Positions 52,858 through 62,065 of a stretch of 64,000 bases of DNA are shown here, one piece after another. The notes beneath the pieces are model-generated. The model saw only the letters and a list, made by a program, of their open reading frames with translations. It had not been told where the DNA came from and searched no databases. Origin of the DNA: Bradyrhizobium sp. CIAT3101 (GTDB lineage Bacteria; Pseudomonadota; Alphaproteobacteria; Rhizobiales; Xanthobacteraceae); contig NZ_CP121634.1 of the NCBI RefSeq assembly GCF_029714945.1, forward strand, positions 7,399,001 through 7,463,000, given 5' to 3'. The first letter of the stretch is position 1, and each line of letters starts with the position of its first letter. The translations under genes were made by a program, and so were the position numbers.

Positions 52858-53706
52858 ATGGAAGTCATTCTGCTCGGCACCGGCGGTCCGCGCCCGGACC
52901 CACGTCGCATGGCAACGACGACGTTGATCAGGCTCGGCGAAGAGAACATCCTGTTCGACGCGGGCCGCGGCGTCATGGTGCAGCTCAGCAAGGCCGGCGT
53001 GCCGCTCGGCGCCATCAACACGGTCTTTCTCACCCATCATCATTTCGATCACATCGGCGACCTCTACGACGTGATGCTGAATTCCTGGATGCATGGGCGC
53101 AAGGACGATCTGCGAATCTATGGGCCACCGGATACCGAACGGCTCGTCAACACGCTGGTGACGCAGGTTTACGACAAGGACATCGCCTGGCGCGACCAGG
53201 GCGAGCCGACGTTCGGCGGCTGGAAACCGGTGGTCGCAACCGACATCGTTCCAGGCCCCGTTCTCGATACCGGTCGCTGGAAGATCAGCGCCGAGCTCGT
53301 TTCGCATGGCGACGGGCTCGACATGTCACCGGCGTTTCTCGCGCGCTGGATGTGTCTCGGTTATCGCTTCGAGGCGGACGGCAAGGTCATTGCGATTTCG
53401 GGCGACACCGTCCCCTGCCCCGGCCTCGAGCGGCTGGCTGAGGGCGCCGACCTGCTCGTGCAAGTCTGCTTTCTCGCGACGCCGGAGATCAACAACGACC
53501 ATTTCCGGCGGCTTGCGAAATACACGCTGGCTTGCGGTGACACCGTCGGCAAGATCGCGGCCAAAGCAGGCGTCAAGAAGCTGGCGCTGACCCATCACCG
53601 TCCCCGCACCGACGACACCATGCTGAACGCGCTCCTTGCGGATGTCCGGCGGGATTATTCAGGTCCCGTCGTGCTCGGCGAAGACCTGACGCGCATCGAG
53701 GTGTGA
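52858..53706 (+). CDS. MBL-fold hydrolase (RNase Z/arylsulfatase-like)
   Basis: The 282-residue product has the zinc motif HHHFDH (His60, His62, Asp64, His65), an N-terminal ILLGTGGPRPDPRRMATTTL strand, later ISGDTVPCPGLERLA, and LALTHHRPRTDDTM near the end. It resembles RNase Z-type and arylsulfatase-type metallo-beta-lactamase-fold enzymes of small size. No signal peptide is seen. A cytoplasmic phosphodiesterase or ester hydrolase is likely; substrate unknown. Confidence 0.83.
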   Translation: MEVILLGTGGPRPDPRRMATTTLIRLGEENILFDAGRGVMVQLSKAGVPLGAINTVFLTHHHFDHIGDLYDVMLNSWMHGRKDDLRIYGPPDTERLVNTLVTQVYDKDIAWRDQGEPTFGGWKPVVATDIVPGPVLDTGRWKISAELVSHGDGLDMSPAFLARWMCLGYRFEADGKVIAISGDTVPCPGLERLAEGADLLVQVCFLATPEINNDHFRRLAKYTLACGDTVGKIAAKAGVKKLALTHHRPRTDDTMLNALLADVRRDYSGPVVLGEDLTRIEV

Positions 53707-53762
53707 GAGCAAAGCGCGATGAGATGTGGATGAATCTTCATCGCGCTTCAGGTTGTTGTTTG

Positions 53763-53809
53763 CGCATGATCTTTCCGGAAAACCGCTTCACACTTTTCCG
53801 GATCATGCT
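53763..53809. repeat. GCATGATC...GATCATGC palindromic repeat
   Basis: GCATGATC and GATCATGC are exact inverted ends, with inner TTTCCGGAAAA and TTTTCCGG arms. Such a motif is frequent between genes in Bradyrhizobium. It sits between the ends of the MBL gene and the convergent epimerase-like gene, where it could end both transcripts. Confidence 0.75.
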
Positions 53810-54694
53810 CTAGGATATTCCCACGTCGACCCGAAACGACAACTGCTCCTCAGCGCCGGGTGCGATGTGCATCAAGCCCGGCTTGTCGCTGAATTCGCCG
53901 TCGAACGCCTTGGGGCTGGCATAGCCGCGCCAGGGTTCGATGCAAAGGAACGGCGCGCCTGACGGCTTCGACCAGACGCCGAGTTCGCGAAAGCCGCGCC
54001 AGGACATTTTGAGCCAGGGCCCGGTGCCATCCGTGGCGGCATAGCGGACCCCGCGGCTGTTGACGGGATCGAGGATGACGGCGTCGCTGCTGAACAGCGC
54101 TTCCGACAAAGGAAGTACAGTGCCTCGGACCGGGCTCGGATCCGTATCCGCGAGCAGGAGGCCGCCTTCGACACGGTGAACCGGGGACGGCTCCTCGTGC
54201 GTGAATGTCAGCGCGTAGCTCTGCTTCGGCACACCAGGGCGAAGCGGCCAGTTGAAAGCGGGGTGGCCACCGAGCGACACCGGCAGCGTCTCCTTGCCGG
54301 TGTTGGCGACCGTGAGCGAGAGATCGAGACCGAACGCATCGAGCGCATAGGCCGCCGTCAGCCGAAACGCGAACGGATAGAGCGCACGCGTCGCCTCGCT
54401 GTCCTCGAGCACGAGCGCGCAACGGTTCTCGCCACGCTCCGTCCAGGCAAAACGGCTGTCGCGCGCGAAGCCATGCTGGGTCATCCGGTAGGTCTTGCCC
54501 CGGTATCGCATTTCGTCATTGGCGAGACGCCCAACGATCGGAAACAGCAATGGCGCATGGCGCGCCCAGGCGGGACCTGCCTGCCAGACGAATTCGGTGC
54601 CGTCCTCGTGCCTGAGCGAGCACATCTCGGCGCCGTGCGCCTTGATGGTCGCGGTGAGGGAGCCACTGCGGATCGTGTGGGTGTCGTCGGTCAT
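53810..54694 (-). CDS. Aldose 1-epimerase-family protein
   Basis: The 294-residue product is a galactose mutarotase-like protein of the YeaD/LacX type: SLTATIKAHGAEMCSLRHED, FPIVGRLANDEMRYRGKTYR, MTQHGFARDSRFAW (catalytic His region), SLGGHPAFNWPLRPG (second His), and CIEPWRGYASP (Glu). It interconverts sugar anomers in the cytoplasm, possibly the sugar-phosphates upstream of polysaccharide synthesis. The ATG at 54694 follows GGAGACTGCC. Confidence 0.82.
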   Translation of the reverse strand: MTDDTHTIRSGSLTATIKAHGAEMCSLRHEDGTEFVWQAGPAWARHAPLLFPIVGRLANDEMRYRGKTYRMTQHGFARDSRFAWTERGENRCALVLEDSEATRALYPFAFRLTAAYALDAFGLDLSLTVANTGKETLPVSLGGHPAFNWPLRPGVPKQSYALTFTHEEPSPVHRVEGGLLLADTDPSPVRGTVLPLSEALFSSDAVILDPVNSRGVRYAATDGTGPWLKMSWRGFRELGVWSKPSGAPFLCIEPWRGYASPKAFDGEFSDKPGLMHIAPGAEEQLSFRVDVGIS

Positions 54695-54822
54695 GGCAGT
54701 CTCCATCGCGGCAGGCGCGCCCGCATCATATCGCATCGGAAACGATTTCGCCCGCCTCACGATGAGGCGGGCGATGATCAACTCGGCATGATCGGTCAGG
54801 CTTGGACCCTGAGCCTGGGACC

Positions 54823-56136
54823 CTAAGCCTGGGACGACCGTCCCACGCTTTCATAAACGAAGCCGGCCTCGGCCATCTCTTCGGGGCGGTAGATGTTGCG
54901 GAGGTCGACGACGACGGGCTGCGCCATGACGCTCTTCAGCCGGTCGAGATCGAGCGCGCGGAACTGCACCCATTCGGTGACGATGACGATTGCATCGGCG
55001 CCTTGTGCGCAGGAATACGCATCCTCGGAATAGGTGATGTTGGGCAGTTCGCCCTTGGCCTGCTCCATGCCGACCGGGTCGAACGCCTTCACCTTTGCGC
55101 CCATGTCGATCAGGCCGGTCACGAGAGGAATCGACGGCGCGTCGCGCATGTCGTCAGTGTCGGGCTTGAAGGTGAGGCCGAGCACGGCGATGGTCTTGCC
55201 GCGCAAGGAGCCGCCGAGCGCCTGGCTGACTTTCCGTGCCATCGCGCGCTTGCGGTTCTCGTTGACCGCCAGCACGGATTCGACGATGCGCAAGGACACG
55301 TCGTAATCCTGCGCGATCTTGATCAGCGCCTTGGTGTCCTTCGGGAAGCAGGAGCCGCCGAAGCCAGGACCGGCATGCAGGAATTTTGTGCCGATGCGGT
55401 TGTCGAGGCCGATGCCGCGCGCGACTTCCTGGACGTTGGCGCCGACCTTTTCCGAGAGGTCCGCGATCTCGTTGATGAAGGTGATCTTGGTCGCGAGGAA
55501 CGCGTTGGCGGCGTATTTGATCATCTCGGCGGTGCGGCGCGCGGTGAACATCAGCGGCGCCTGGTTCAGCGACAGCGGACGATAGATGTCGCCCATCACC
55601 TTGCGGCCGCGCTCGTCGGACGTGCCGACCACGACGCGATCGGGGAACTTGAAGTCGCGGATCGCGGCGCCCTCGCGCAGGAACTCCGGATTGGAGGCGA
55701 CGACGACGTCGGCCTTGGGATTGGCCTCGCGGATGATGCGCTCGACCTCGTCACCGGTGCCGACCGGTACGGTCGACTTCGTCACGACGACGGTGAAGCC
55801 GGACAGCGACTGCGCGATCTCCTTCGCGGCAGCGTAGACGTAGGAGAGATCGGCATGGCCATCGCCGCGACGCGACGGCGTGCCGACCGCGATGAACACG
55901 GCATCGGCATCCGCGACCGGCTTCGACAGGTCGGTGGTGAAGTCGAGGCGCTTGGCCTTCACGTTGGTCGCGACCAGTTCGTCCAGGCCCGGTTCGTAGA
56001 TCGGGATCTCGCCGCGGTGAAGCGCAGCGATCTTCTTCTCGTCCTTGTCGACGCAGGTGACGTCGTGACCGAAATCCGCAAAGCAGGCTCCGGACACCAG
56101 TCCCACATAACCCGTGCCGATCATCGCGATTCGCAT
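54823..56136 (-). CDS. ugd: UDP-glucose 6-dehydrogenase
   Basis: The 437-residue enzyme has an NAD Rossmann motif (GTGYVGLVSGACFADFG), Lys of the nucleotide-sugar domain, the conserved NPEFLREG and the catalytic Cys in GFGGSCFPKD (Cys263). It oxidises UDP-glucose to UDP-glucuronate with 2 NAD+. It is followed by the UDP-glucuronate epimerase gene upstream on the same strand (160 bp gap), so UDP-GalA can be made. A short direct repeat (CTGGGACCCTAAGCCTGGGA) overlaps its end. Confidence 0.94.
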   Translation of the reverse strand: MRIAMIGTGYVGLVSGACFADFGHDVTCVDKDEKKIAALHRGEIPIYEPGLDELVATNVKAKRLDFTTDLSKPVADADAVFIAVGTPSRRGDGHADLSYVYAAAKEIAQSLSGFTVVVTKSTVPVGTGDEVERIIREANPKADVVVASNPEFLREGAAIRDFKFPDRVVVGTSDERGRKVMGDIYRPLSLNQAPLMFTARRTAEMIKYAANAFLATKITFINEIADLSEKVGANVQEVARGIGLDNRIGTKFLHAGPGFGGSCFPKDTKALIKIAQDYDVSLRIVESVLAVNENRKRAMARKVSQALGGSLRGKTIAVLGLTFKPDTDDMRDAPSIPLVTGLIDMGAKVKAFDPVGMEQAKGELPNITYSEDAYSCAQGADAIVIVTEWVQFRALDLDRLKSVMAQPVVVDLRNIYRPEEMAEAGFVYESVGRSSQA

Positions 56137-56297
56137 GAAAAACTCTTTCCGTTGACGACGGATGTTTCACTGAACACCCTAGACCAATTCTCTATCCGGT
56201 CGCACGCCCAACATTAGGGCAAGCTGCTTCGCAAGCCGAACAAACCTTAACCGTCGCCACCCGAGTCTTTTTGTTGTCTTGCCGTTCGCTTCGGCGA

Positions 56298-57326
56298 TCA
56301 CACGCCGTGGTACTTTCGATACCATTCGACGAAACGCGCGAGGCCTTCCGCGATCGGCGTCGACGGCGCGAAACCGACGGCGCGCTGGAGGGCGGAGATG
56401 TCGGCGCGCGTCTCCAGGACGTCGCCGGCCTGCATCGGCAGCAGCTTGCGGATCGCGGGCTTGCCGATGATCTTCTCGAGCGTCTCGACGAACTCGAGCA
56501 GCTTGACCGACCTGTTGTTGCCGATGTTGTAGACGCGGTACGGCGCATAGCTCGACGAATTTTCAGGCCGCTCCGCGTTCCACGCGGGATTCGGAGCTGC
56601 GGGCCGATCGAGGGTGCGGATCACGCCCTCGACGATGTCGTCGACATAGGTGAAGTCGCGCCACATGTCGCCATTATTGAAAATCTTGATCGGCTCATTC
56701 GCGAAGATCGCGCGCGTGAACAGATAGGCGGCCATGTCGGGCCGGCCCCACGGACCGTAGACGGTGAAGAAGCGCAGGCCCGTCACCGGCAGCTTGTGAA
56801 CATGCGCAAAGGTGTGCGCCATCAGTTCGTTGGCCTTCTTGCTCGCGGCATACAGGCTGACCGGATGGTTCACCGATTGCTCGGTCGAATACGGCAGGGT
56901 GCGGTTGGCACCATAGACCGAGCTCGACGAGGCGTAGACCAGATGCGCCAGGCCATGGCGCCGGCCGGCCTCCAGCACGGTGACAAAGCCGTCACAATTG
57001 GCGCGGATGCTGGTGATGGGATCATCGATCGAGGCGCGTACGCCCGGCTGCGCCGCAAGGTGGACAACCCGATCGGGCGCGACTTCATCGAATACGCGGA
57101 TCACCGCGGCAAAATCGGCAAGGTCGATCTCGTGGAAGCTGAAGCCCGGAAGATGCTTGAGCTTTTCGAGGCGCGCGCGCTTCAGCGCCGGATCGTAATA
57201 CGGTGTGAACGCATCGATACCAACGACCTGTTCGCCACGCGCCAACAGCCGTTCACAGACATGCATTCCGATAAAGCCGGCAGCGCCGGTCACGATCACT
57301 GGTCGCAAAGTTGTCATCTCGTTCAT
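56298..57326 (-). CDS. UDP-glucuronate 4-epimerase-type NAD-dependent epimerase
   Basis: The 342-residue SDR enzyme has the NAD motif GAAGFIG (residues ~14-20), the YxxxK catalytic pair in SLYAASKKANE, and the TVYGPWGRPDMAAYLFTRAI stretch typical of UDP-GlcA/UDP-GlcNAc 4-epimerases such as LspL. It converts UDP-GlcA (from ugd) to UDP-GalA. A second ATG three codons in (57317) has better upstream spacing. It lies next to ugd and before the glycosyltransferases, which fits a uronate-containing polysaccharide. Confidence 0.9.
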   Translation of the reverse strand: MNEMTTLRPVIVTGAAGFIGMHVCERLLARGEQVVGIDAFTPYYDPALKRARLEKLKHLPGFSFHEIDLADFAAVIRVFDEVAPDRVVHLAAQPGVRASIDDPITSIRANCDGFVTVLEAGRRHGLAHLVYASSSSVYGANRTLPYSTEQSVNHPVSLYAASKKANELMAHTFAHVHKLPVTGLRFFTVYGPWGRPDMAAYLFTRAIFANEPIKIFNNGDMWRDFTYVDDIVEGVIRTLDRPAAPNPAWNAERPENSSSYAPYRVYNIGNNRSVKLLEFVETLEKIIGKPAIRKLLPMQAGDVLETRADISALQRAVGFAPSTPIAEGLARFVEWYRKYHGV

Positions 57327-57589
57327 TCCGCGAATGCAATGCCAGACCAGGACATGAGAGGCAAGGTTTTGACGATGACGATCTCATCGAGTCAGTCTTG
57401 ATCATGTAAGCGCATCGAAATGTGTAGGAAACATGATGGCATCATGCATCCACGCATGCTATCCGGCTGCAAGGATGCTCGGACGATAGCGCTGCATGTG
57501 CTAGAGATCATATCAACCGTCCATTCCGCGCGGATGCCCAGTCTTGAGGCACCAACCGCGCAAGACACGCGCAAAGAAAAAGATCGACT

Positions 57590-58705
57590 TTGAAACTCTC
57601 CATCAACGGCAGGTTCCTGACACAATCGCTGACAGGCGTGCAACGCTATGCCGCCGAGATCGTCAAAGCGATGGACCGCCTGCTCACGAGCGGCAAGGCT
57701 GCACAGCAACTCCTGGATGCGGAGTGGCAGATTCTGGTGCCCCCGGATGCCCAGACGCTCGCCGGCCTCGACCGCATCAAGGTGAAACAAGTCGGAACCT
57801 TGCGCGGGCACGCGTGGGACCAGGTCGATCTGGCGCGCGCGGCCGCCGGCACGCGCCTCGTCAGCCTCGCCAATTCCGGGCCGGTGCTCCACCGCGACCA
57901 TCTCGTCGTGATTCACGATGCGCAAGTCTTCAAGCGGCCGGACTTCTTCAGCTGGAAATACCTCGCTCTGCATCGGTCGCTCGGACATTTGCTGGCGCGC
58001 ACAGCAACCATTGCAACGGTTTCGACGTTTTCACGCAACGAACTTGCCGACGTGCTCTCGCTGGATCCCGGATCGATCCCGATCGTTCCAAACAGTGCGG
58101 AGCATTTCGCCTCGGTCGCGCCCGACTTCTCGATCATCGAGAGCCTGCGTCTCGAACCCTACCGATTCTTCCTGTTTGTTGGCTCGATGACGAAGAACAA
58201 GAATGTCGACACCGCCATCCGTGCCGCCGAGCGGCTCGGCCGCACCGATGTTCCGCTGGTCGTGGTCGGAGGCGACAACAGCAAGGTCTTTGGCGGCGGC
58301 GTGACCGAGCAGAAGGCCGGAATCGTCATCGCCGGCCGCCTCAAGGACGAGCAAGTCGCCGCACTGTTCGCCCGGGCTGCTGCTTTCGTGTTTCCAAGTC
58401 TCTACGAGGGCTTCGGCATTCCGCCCCTGGAGGCGATGTACTTCGCCTGCCCGGTGATTGCGAGTTCCGCGGAAGCCGTTCGCGAGACCTGTGCCGACGC
58501 CGCCGTCTATTTCGATGCGCTCAACCCTGGCGAGCTATCCGCACGAATGCACGAAAGAATCGATCTCGGCAGGATTTCGCCGGCGGAACAAGCGAAGCAG
58601 CGGGAGCGGCTCGCGACCTATTCGTGGACCAAATCGGCCGCCGCCATGCTCGACGTGCTCGCCAAATCGGCTCCGCAGGCCGCATCCGGCGGAGCGGCGC
58701 GATGA
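57590..58705 (+). CDS. GT4-type glycosyltransferase
   Basis: The 371-residue product is a GT-B-fold family 4 glycosyltransferase: N-terminal GRFLTQSLTGVQRYAAEIVK (donor-loop start), ATVSTFSRNELADVL, FFLFVGSMTKNKNVDTAIRA, and the C-terminal E-x7-E motif in FPSLYEGFGIPPLEAMYFAC. It transfers a sugar to a lipid-linked or polysaccharide acceptor at the inner membrane. The start is an unusual TTG at 57590; no later start gives the family N-terminus. First of the polysaccharide glycosyltransferases. Confidence 0.87.
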   Translation: MKLSINGRFLTQSLTGVQRYAAEIVKAMDRLLTSGKAAQQLLDAEWQILVPPDAQTLAGLDRIKVKQVGTLRGHAWDQVDLARAAAGTRLVSLANSGPVLHRDHLVVIHDAQVFKRPDFFSWKYLALHRSLGHLLARTATIATVSTFSRNELADVLSLDPGSIPIVPNSAEHFASVAPDFSIIESLRLEPYRFFLFVGSMTKNKNVDTAIRAAERLGRTDVPLVVVGGDNSKVFGGGVTEQKAGIVIAGRLKDEQVAALFARAAAFVFPSLYEGFGIPPLEAMYFACPVIASSAEAVRETCADAAVYFDALNPGELSARMHERIDLGRISPAEQAKQRERLATYSWTKSAAAMLDVLAKSAPQAASGGAAR

Positions 58706-58772
58706 TGCGGCCCAAATATTGCTGCTTGGAGACGGTACACATGGTCTCTGCAAGACAAGGAAGGATCGACCG

Positions 58773-59930
58773 TTGTCCAGCGGCCTGAAGGTTCTGCATG
58801 TCGCCGAAACGGTGAGAGGCGGCATCGCAACCTATCTCAACGAGCTTCATCCGCATCAGAGCGCGAGCTTCGGACGCGGCAATGTCAGCTATGTCGTTCC
58901 GTCCGATCATCGCGACGATCTGGTCAACATCGAGGATGAGGCGGTCACCACCTTCCCGCGCGACGGTCGCAACGCGATCGGCCTGTTCGCCATGCTGTCC
59001 GCGACCATGCGCGCGGTCCGGCAGCAACGACCGGACATCATTCACCTGCATTCGTCGTTCGCCGGGCTCGTGGTGCGGCCGGTGCTGTGGCTGACGTACC
59101 GACGCTCGCGCATCGTCTATTGCCCGCACGGATGGGCCTTCGGCCGCGAGACGGGCCGTCTCAGCCGCGCGGTCACGGAGTTCACCGAGCTCCTGCTGTC
59201 GAAGCTGACCCATCGCATCGTCTGCATCTCGGAGAGCGAGCAGGTCGATGCCAGGCGGGTCGGAATCGCGGCAAATCGTCTCGTCCTCGTGCATAACGGG
59301 ATTTCCAAGCAGCGCCCCGCGCCCGATACGCGCGCAGCATCATGGCGGTCGGAGAAGATCAAGGTCCTGTTCATCGGACGCCTCGACCGCCAGAAGGGAT
59401 ATGATCTCCTGATCGAGGCGGCCCGCGCGCTCGGAGACACGCTGGATGTGCGCCTGATCGGCGCCTCGGTCGTCAGCAAATTCCGCAGAAGCGACCTGCC
59501 CTCCAACGTCTCGCTGCTGGGCTGGATGGATCGCAACCAGATCGAGGCCGAGCTGGATCAGGCGGACATGGTGGCGATTCCGTCGCGCTGGGAGGCATTC
59601 GGCCTCGTCGCCATCGAGGCGATGCGGGCGGCCAAGCCGATCATCGCATTCCGCATCGGCGCCCTGCCGGAAATCGTCGAAGACGGCGCCACAGGCGTGC
59701 TGTGCGACGAAGTCTCGCCCGAAAAGCTGGTTGAAGGATTCAAGCGCGCAACCAGGCTCGACCTATCTGCAGTCGGCCGGGCCGGATATGAGCGTTTCAC
59801 CCGCCTCTACGACATCGAGCAGACCCATCGCAACCTGAGTGCGGTCTATGCCGACGTGCTGCAATTGAGCGAGAGCGAGGCCGGCGAGGCCAAGCTGCAG
59901 TCCGATTTCCCGAACAATCTGCGACCGTAG
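58773..59930 (+). CDS. GT4-type glycosyltransferase
   Basis: The 385-residue GT-B enzyme has VLHVAETVRGGIATYLNELH at the start, DIIHLHSSFAGLVVRPVLW, CPHGWAFGRETGRLS, VLFIGRLDRQKGYDLLIEAA and the E-x7-E motif in PSRWEAFGLVAIEAMRAAKP. It is likely a sequential transferase in exopolysaccharide repeat assembly. A TTG start at 58773 follows GGAAGGATCG; in-frame codons further upstream overlap the previous glycosyltransferase. 67 bp separate it from that gene, so the two are one transcript. Confidence 0.88.
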   Translation: MSSGLKVLHVAETVRGGIATYLNELHPHQSASFGRGNVSYVVPSDHRDDLVNIEDEAVTTFPRDGRNAIGLFAMLSATMRAVRQQRPDIIHLHSSFAGLVVRPVLWLTYRRSRIVYCPHGWAFGRETGRLSRAVTEFTELLLSKLTHRIVCISESEQVDARRVGIAANRLVLVHNGISKQRPAPDTRAASWRSEKIKVLFIGRLDRQKGYDLLIEAARALGDTLDVRLIGASVVSKFRRSDLPSNVSLLGWMDRNQIEAELDQADMVAIPSRWEAFGLVAIEAMRAAKPIIAFRIGALPEIVEDGATGVLCDEVSPEKLVEGFKRATRLDLSAVGRAGYERFTRLYDIEQTHRNLSAVYADVLQLSESEAGEAKLQSDFPNNLRP

Positions 59931-59942
59931 AGACCTTGTCGA

Positions 59943-60080
59943 TCAGGCCATCCGGCGGGCGTCGTCCCGCGCCAGATCGGCGTCGATGACGCGTTGATCG
60001 GAGAACGACCACGCGATCGCGAACATGACGGCCATCGCACAGATGAGAAAGCCGGCCGCGAACAGCCCGGTTTGCAACAT
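59943..60080 (-). CDS. Small single-pass membrane protein
   Basis: A 45-residue frame, MLQTGLFAAGFLICAMAVMF continuing AIAWSFSDQRVIDADL, has a hydrophobic helix (~residues 5-25) and a charged C-terminus (ARDDARRMA). AAGGCGAAGACA precedes its ATG. The composition, start site and placement between glycosyltransferase and export genes support a real small protein of unknown function. It is on the opposite strand to the polysaccharide genes. Confidence 0.5.
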   Translation of the reverse strand: MLQTGLFAAGFLICAMAVMFAIAWSFSDQRVIDADLARDDARRMA

Positions 60081-60633
60081 TGTCTTCGCCTTCCCTTTTG
60101 TTTGCCCGACACCTAGCCGGAACGGGATTAGGAAGACCTTACGGACGCCAGCGTGACGCCAGCTTCCAAATCTAGGGGTTAATGGAGGCGGAATCCCGTG
60201 ACGGAATTATCGATGCAAATCCTGACGGGCCACAGCGAAGCCCGCCGTGTGCCCCGCGAAATACAACGCAGGGACGCTCTGATTCGAATTCGACACCTGG
60301 AGTTTATGGCTGGAGTTTATCGCTGGAGTTTGCGACGGCGCCGCCTCGCGGAGATGTCGTCGGATGCGACGGTCGCGCTCGCGCGCTGCTCGCTGGATGA
60401 ACCGAGGACCCAATCGTGACATCGATCTGACACTGGCATGTCTAATTTGCGAGTTGCTTAGAAAAGAGCACATCTCGCACAAGATTTGATCAGAAAAATG
60501 CTCGTGTACGCGTGTTCACAAGTTGCAATAAGGTCACAGCCATAAGTGCTTTACCATAATCACGAAGACGCAGCAGTGACTCAGTAGCTGGACAGTTGCT
60601 ACGGTGATTCAGATTTTACGTGTGTACGAGGGA
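60081..60633. other. ~550-bp region upstream of the polysaccharide export gene
   Basis: No recognised gene. One open frame (60198-60419, GTG start, 73 residues) is possible but has no known family and includes a triplicated CTGGAGTTTA-like sequence at 60297-60331. The right part (60420-60600), AT-rich (TTTGATCAGAAAAATGCTCG), is the likely promoter of the export gene. Confidence 0.5.
60198..60419 (+). CDS. Doubtful small open frame, 73 residues
   Basis: A GTG-initiated frame reads MTELSMQILTGHSEARRVPR then a basic middle (YRWSLRRRRLAE) and ends SLDEPRTQS. It overlaps the short repeats CTGGAGTTTATGG/CTGGAGTTTATCG/CTGGAGTTTGCG. No family is recognised and the codon pattern is weak, so I give it little weight. 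Confidence 0.2.
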   Translation: MTELSMQILTGHSEARRVPREIQRRDALIRIRHLEFMAGVYRWSLRRRRLAEMSSDATVALARCSLDEPRTQS

Positions 60634-61863
60634 ATGACATTGGCTAATACCGAGCAAGCTCACTCGAATTTCGGGATTAGCCGGATTCTGGCCGTTGCTG
60701 CGATCAGCATGTCTTTGGCTGGCTGTTCGGGCTTCATTCCGTTAGACGCTCCCGATGCCGTGTCCACGCAAACACATGCGGCGCTCGTCACCGAGCCGAC
60801 CGCGCCGCTCGCCTATGCTCTGATGCCGGTCAATCCGGCCGTGCTGCAGGCGACCAACGGGTTTACGGACAGCAACGGACTGATCTTCTCGCGCCTCCCC
60901 GGCGGCAATTACCGTGACGTCACTATCGGCGTCGGCGACATCGTCACCGTGACCGTGTACGAAGCCCAGGCTGGCGGCCTGTTCATTCCGCGCGAAGCCG
61001 GCGTGAGGCCGGGCAACTTCGTCGACATCCCGCGCCAGCAGGTCGACCAGTCCGGCAACATCAACATCCCCTACGCCGGATCGATCAAGGTCTCGGGCCT
61101 GACGCCGCGCGCCGTCTCGAACATCATCCGCGAACGCCTCAAGGATCGCGCCATCGATCCGCAAGCGGTCGTGAGCGTCGCAGAACAGCGCGGCAACCAG
61201 ATCAGCGTGCTCGGCGAAGTCAATTCGCCGCAACGCTTCCCGGTCGACCCGGGCGGCATTCGCCTGATGGGTGCGATCGCGCGCGCCGGCGGCCCGAAAT
61301 ATCCGTCCTACGAGAGCACGATCACGATCAAGCGCGAGGGACGCACCTACAACGAGACGATGTCCTCCGTCGTGCACCATCCGGACCAGGACGTGCTGCT
61401 CGCTCCGGGCGACGTCGTCTTCCTGACGCGCATTCCGCGGGTGTACATGGCGTTCGGCTCGACGCCGTCGCCGGGTTCGATCGGCGGCACCAACAACCGC
61501 CGCTTCACCTTCGAGAACGACAACATGTCGCTCGCCGAGGCGCTCGCGAAGGCCGGCGGTCTCGATGGTTCTCGCGCCGATTCCAAGTCGATCTACGTCT
61601 ATCGTTTCGAGCCGAAGCCGCTGCTCCAGCAGATCGGTGTCGACGTGTCGCAGTTCCCGACCAAGACCATTCCTGCCGTCTACAAGTTCGACATGAGCAA
61701 GCCGGATGGCTGGTTCCAGGCTGACACGTTCAGGATGCGCGACCACGACGTGATCTCGGTCGCTGAATCGCCGTCGACCGAGTTCATCAAGCTCATGGCC
61801 CCGCTGGACGCAGCTTCAACGAACGCGTCGAATATCTCCAGCGTCGTGGTCAACTCCAAGTAA
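60634..61863 (+). CDS. Outer-membrane polysaccharide export lipoprotein (OPX/Wza-like)
   Basis: The 409-residue lipoprotein has a signal with lipobox SLAGC (Cys31), an export domain (IGVGDIVTVTVYEAQAGGLF, NINIPYAGSIKVSGLTPRAV), and SLBB-type repeats (ISVLGEVNSPQRFPVDPGGI, NNMSLAEALAKAGGLDGSRA). It forms the outer-membrane pore for polysaccharide. Candidate starts are GTG 60604, ATG 60634, or TTG 60640, which has the best spacing to GAGGGA. The inner-membrane partner (Wzc/PCP) is not in view. Confidence 0.9.
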   Translation: MTLANTEQAHSNFGISRILAVAAISMSLAGCSGFIPLDAPDAVSTQTHAALVTEPTAPLAYALMPVNPAVLQATNGFTDSNGLIFSRLPGGNYRDVTIGVGDIVTVTVYEAQAGGLFIPREAGVRPGNFVDIPRQQVDQSGNINIPYAGSIKVSGLTPRAVSNIIRERLKDRAIDPQAVVSVAEQRGNQISVLGEVNSPQRFPVDPGGIRLMGAIARAGGPKYPSYESTITIKREGRTYNETMSSVVHHPDQDVLLAPGDVVFLTRIPRVYMAFGSTPSPGSIGGTNNRRFTFENDNMSLAEALAKAGGLDGSRADSKSIYVYRFEPKPLLQQIGVDVSQFPTKTIPAVYKFDMSKPDGWFQADTFRMRDHDVISVAESPSTEFIKLMAPLDAASTNASNISSVVVNSK

Positions 61864-61886
61864 CGCCACGCTCGAGACTCTCTCTT

Positions 61887-61918
61887 GCCCGGATCTCGCC
61901 ACGCGCGAAGATCCGGGC
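61887..61918. terminator. Hairpin after the export gene
   Basis: GCCCGGATCT / AGATCCGGGC is a perfect 10-bp stem with a 12-base loop, 24 bp past the OPX stop. There is no T-run, so it is either a weak terminator, a processing site, or an mRNA 3' stabiliser between the export and glycosyltransferase genes. Confidence 0.5.
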
Positions 61919-62065
61919 GGGATGTCATGGCCCGCTTCTTGAATATCGTGTGACAATTTCGGCCTCATTCCGACGTGATCGTTCACGTCGTTTTGGGTTC
62001 GAATGCGATTGCAGAGCCAGCTATTGCGTGGCAAGCGAGGTGCACCCCCCGTCTACGATCAACGC

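Noticed and set aside
54802..56217. Plus-strand frame opposite ugd
   Set aside because: Antisense to a clear ugd gene with catalytic Cys; no domain of its own.
57392..57988. Minus-strand 198-codon frame before the first glycosyltransferase
   Set aside because: Mostly antisense to the glycosyltransferase; no domain or ribosome site.
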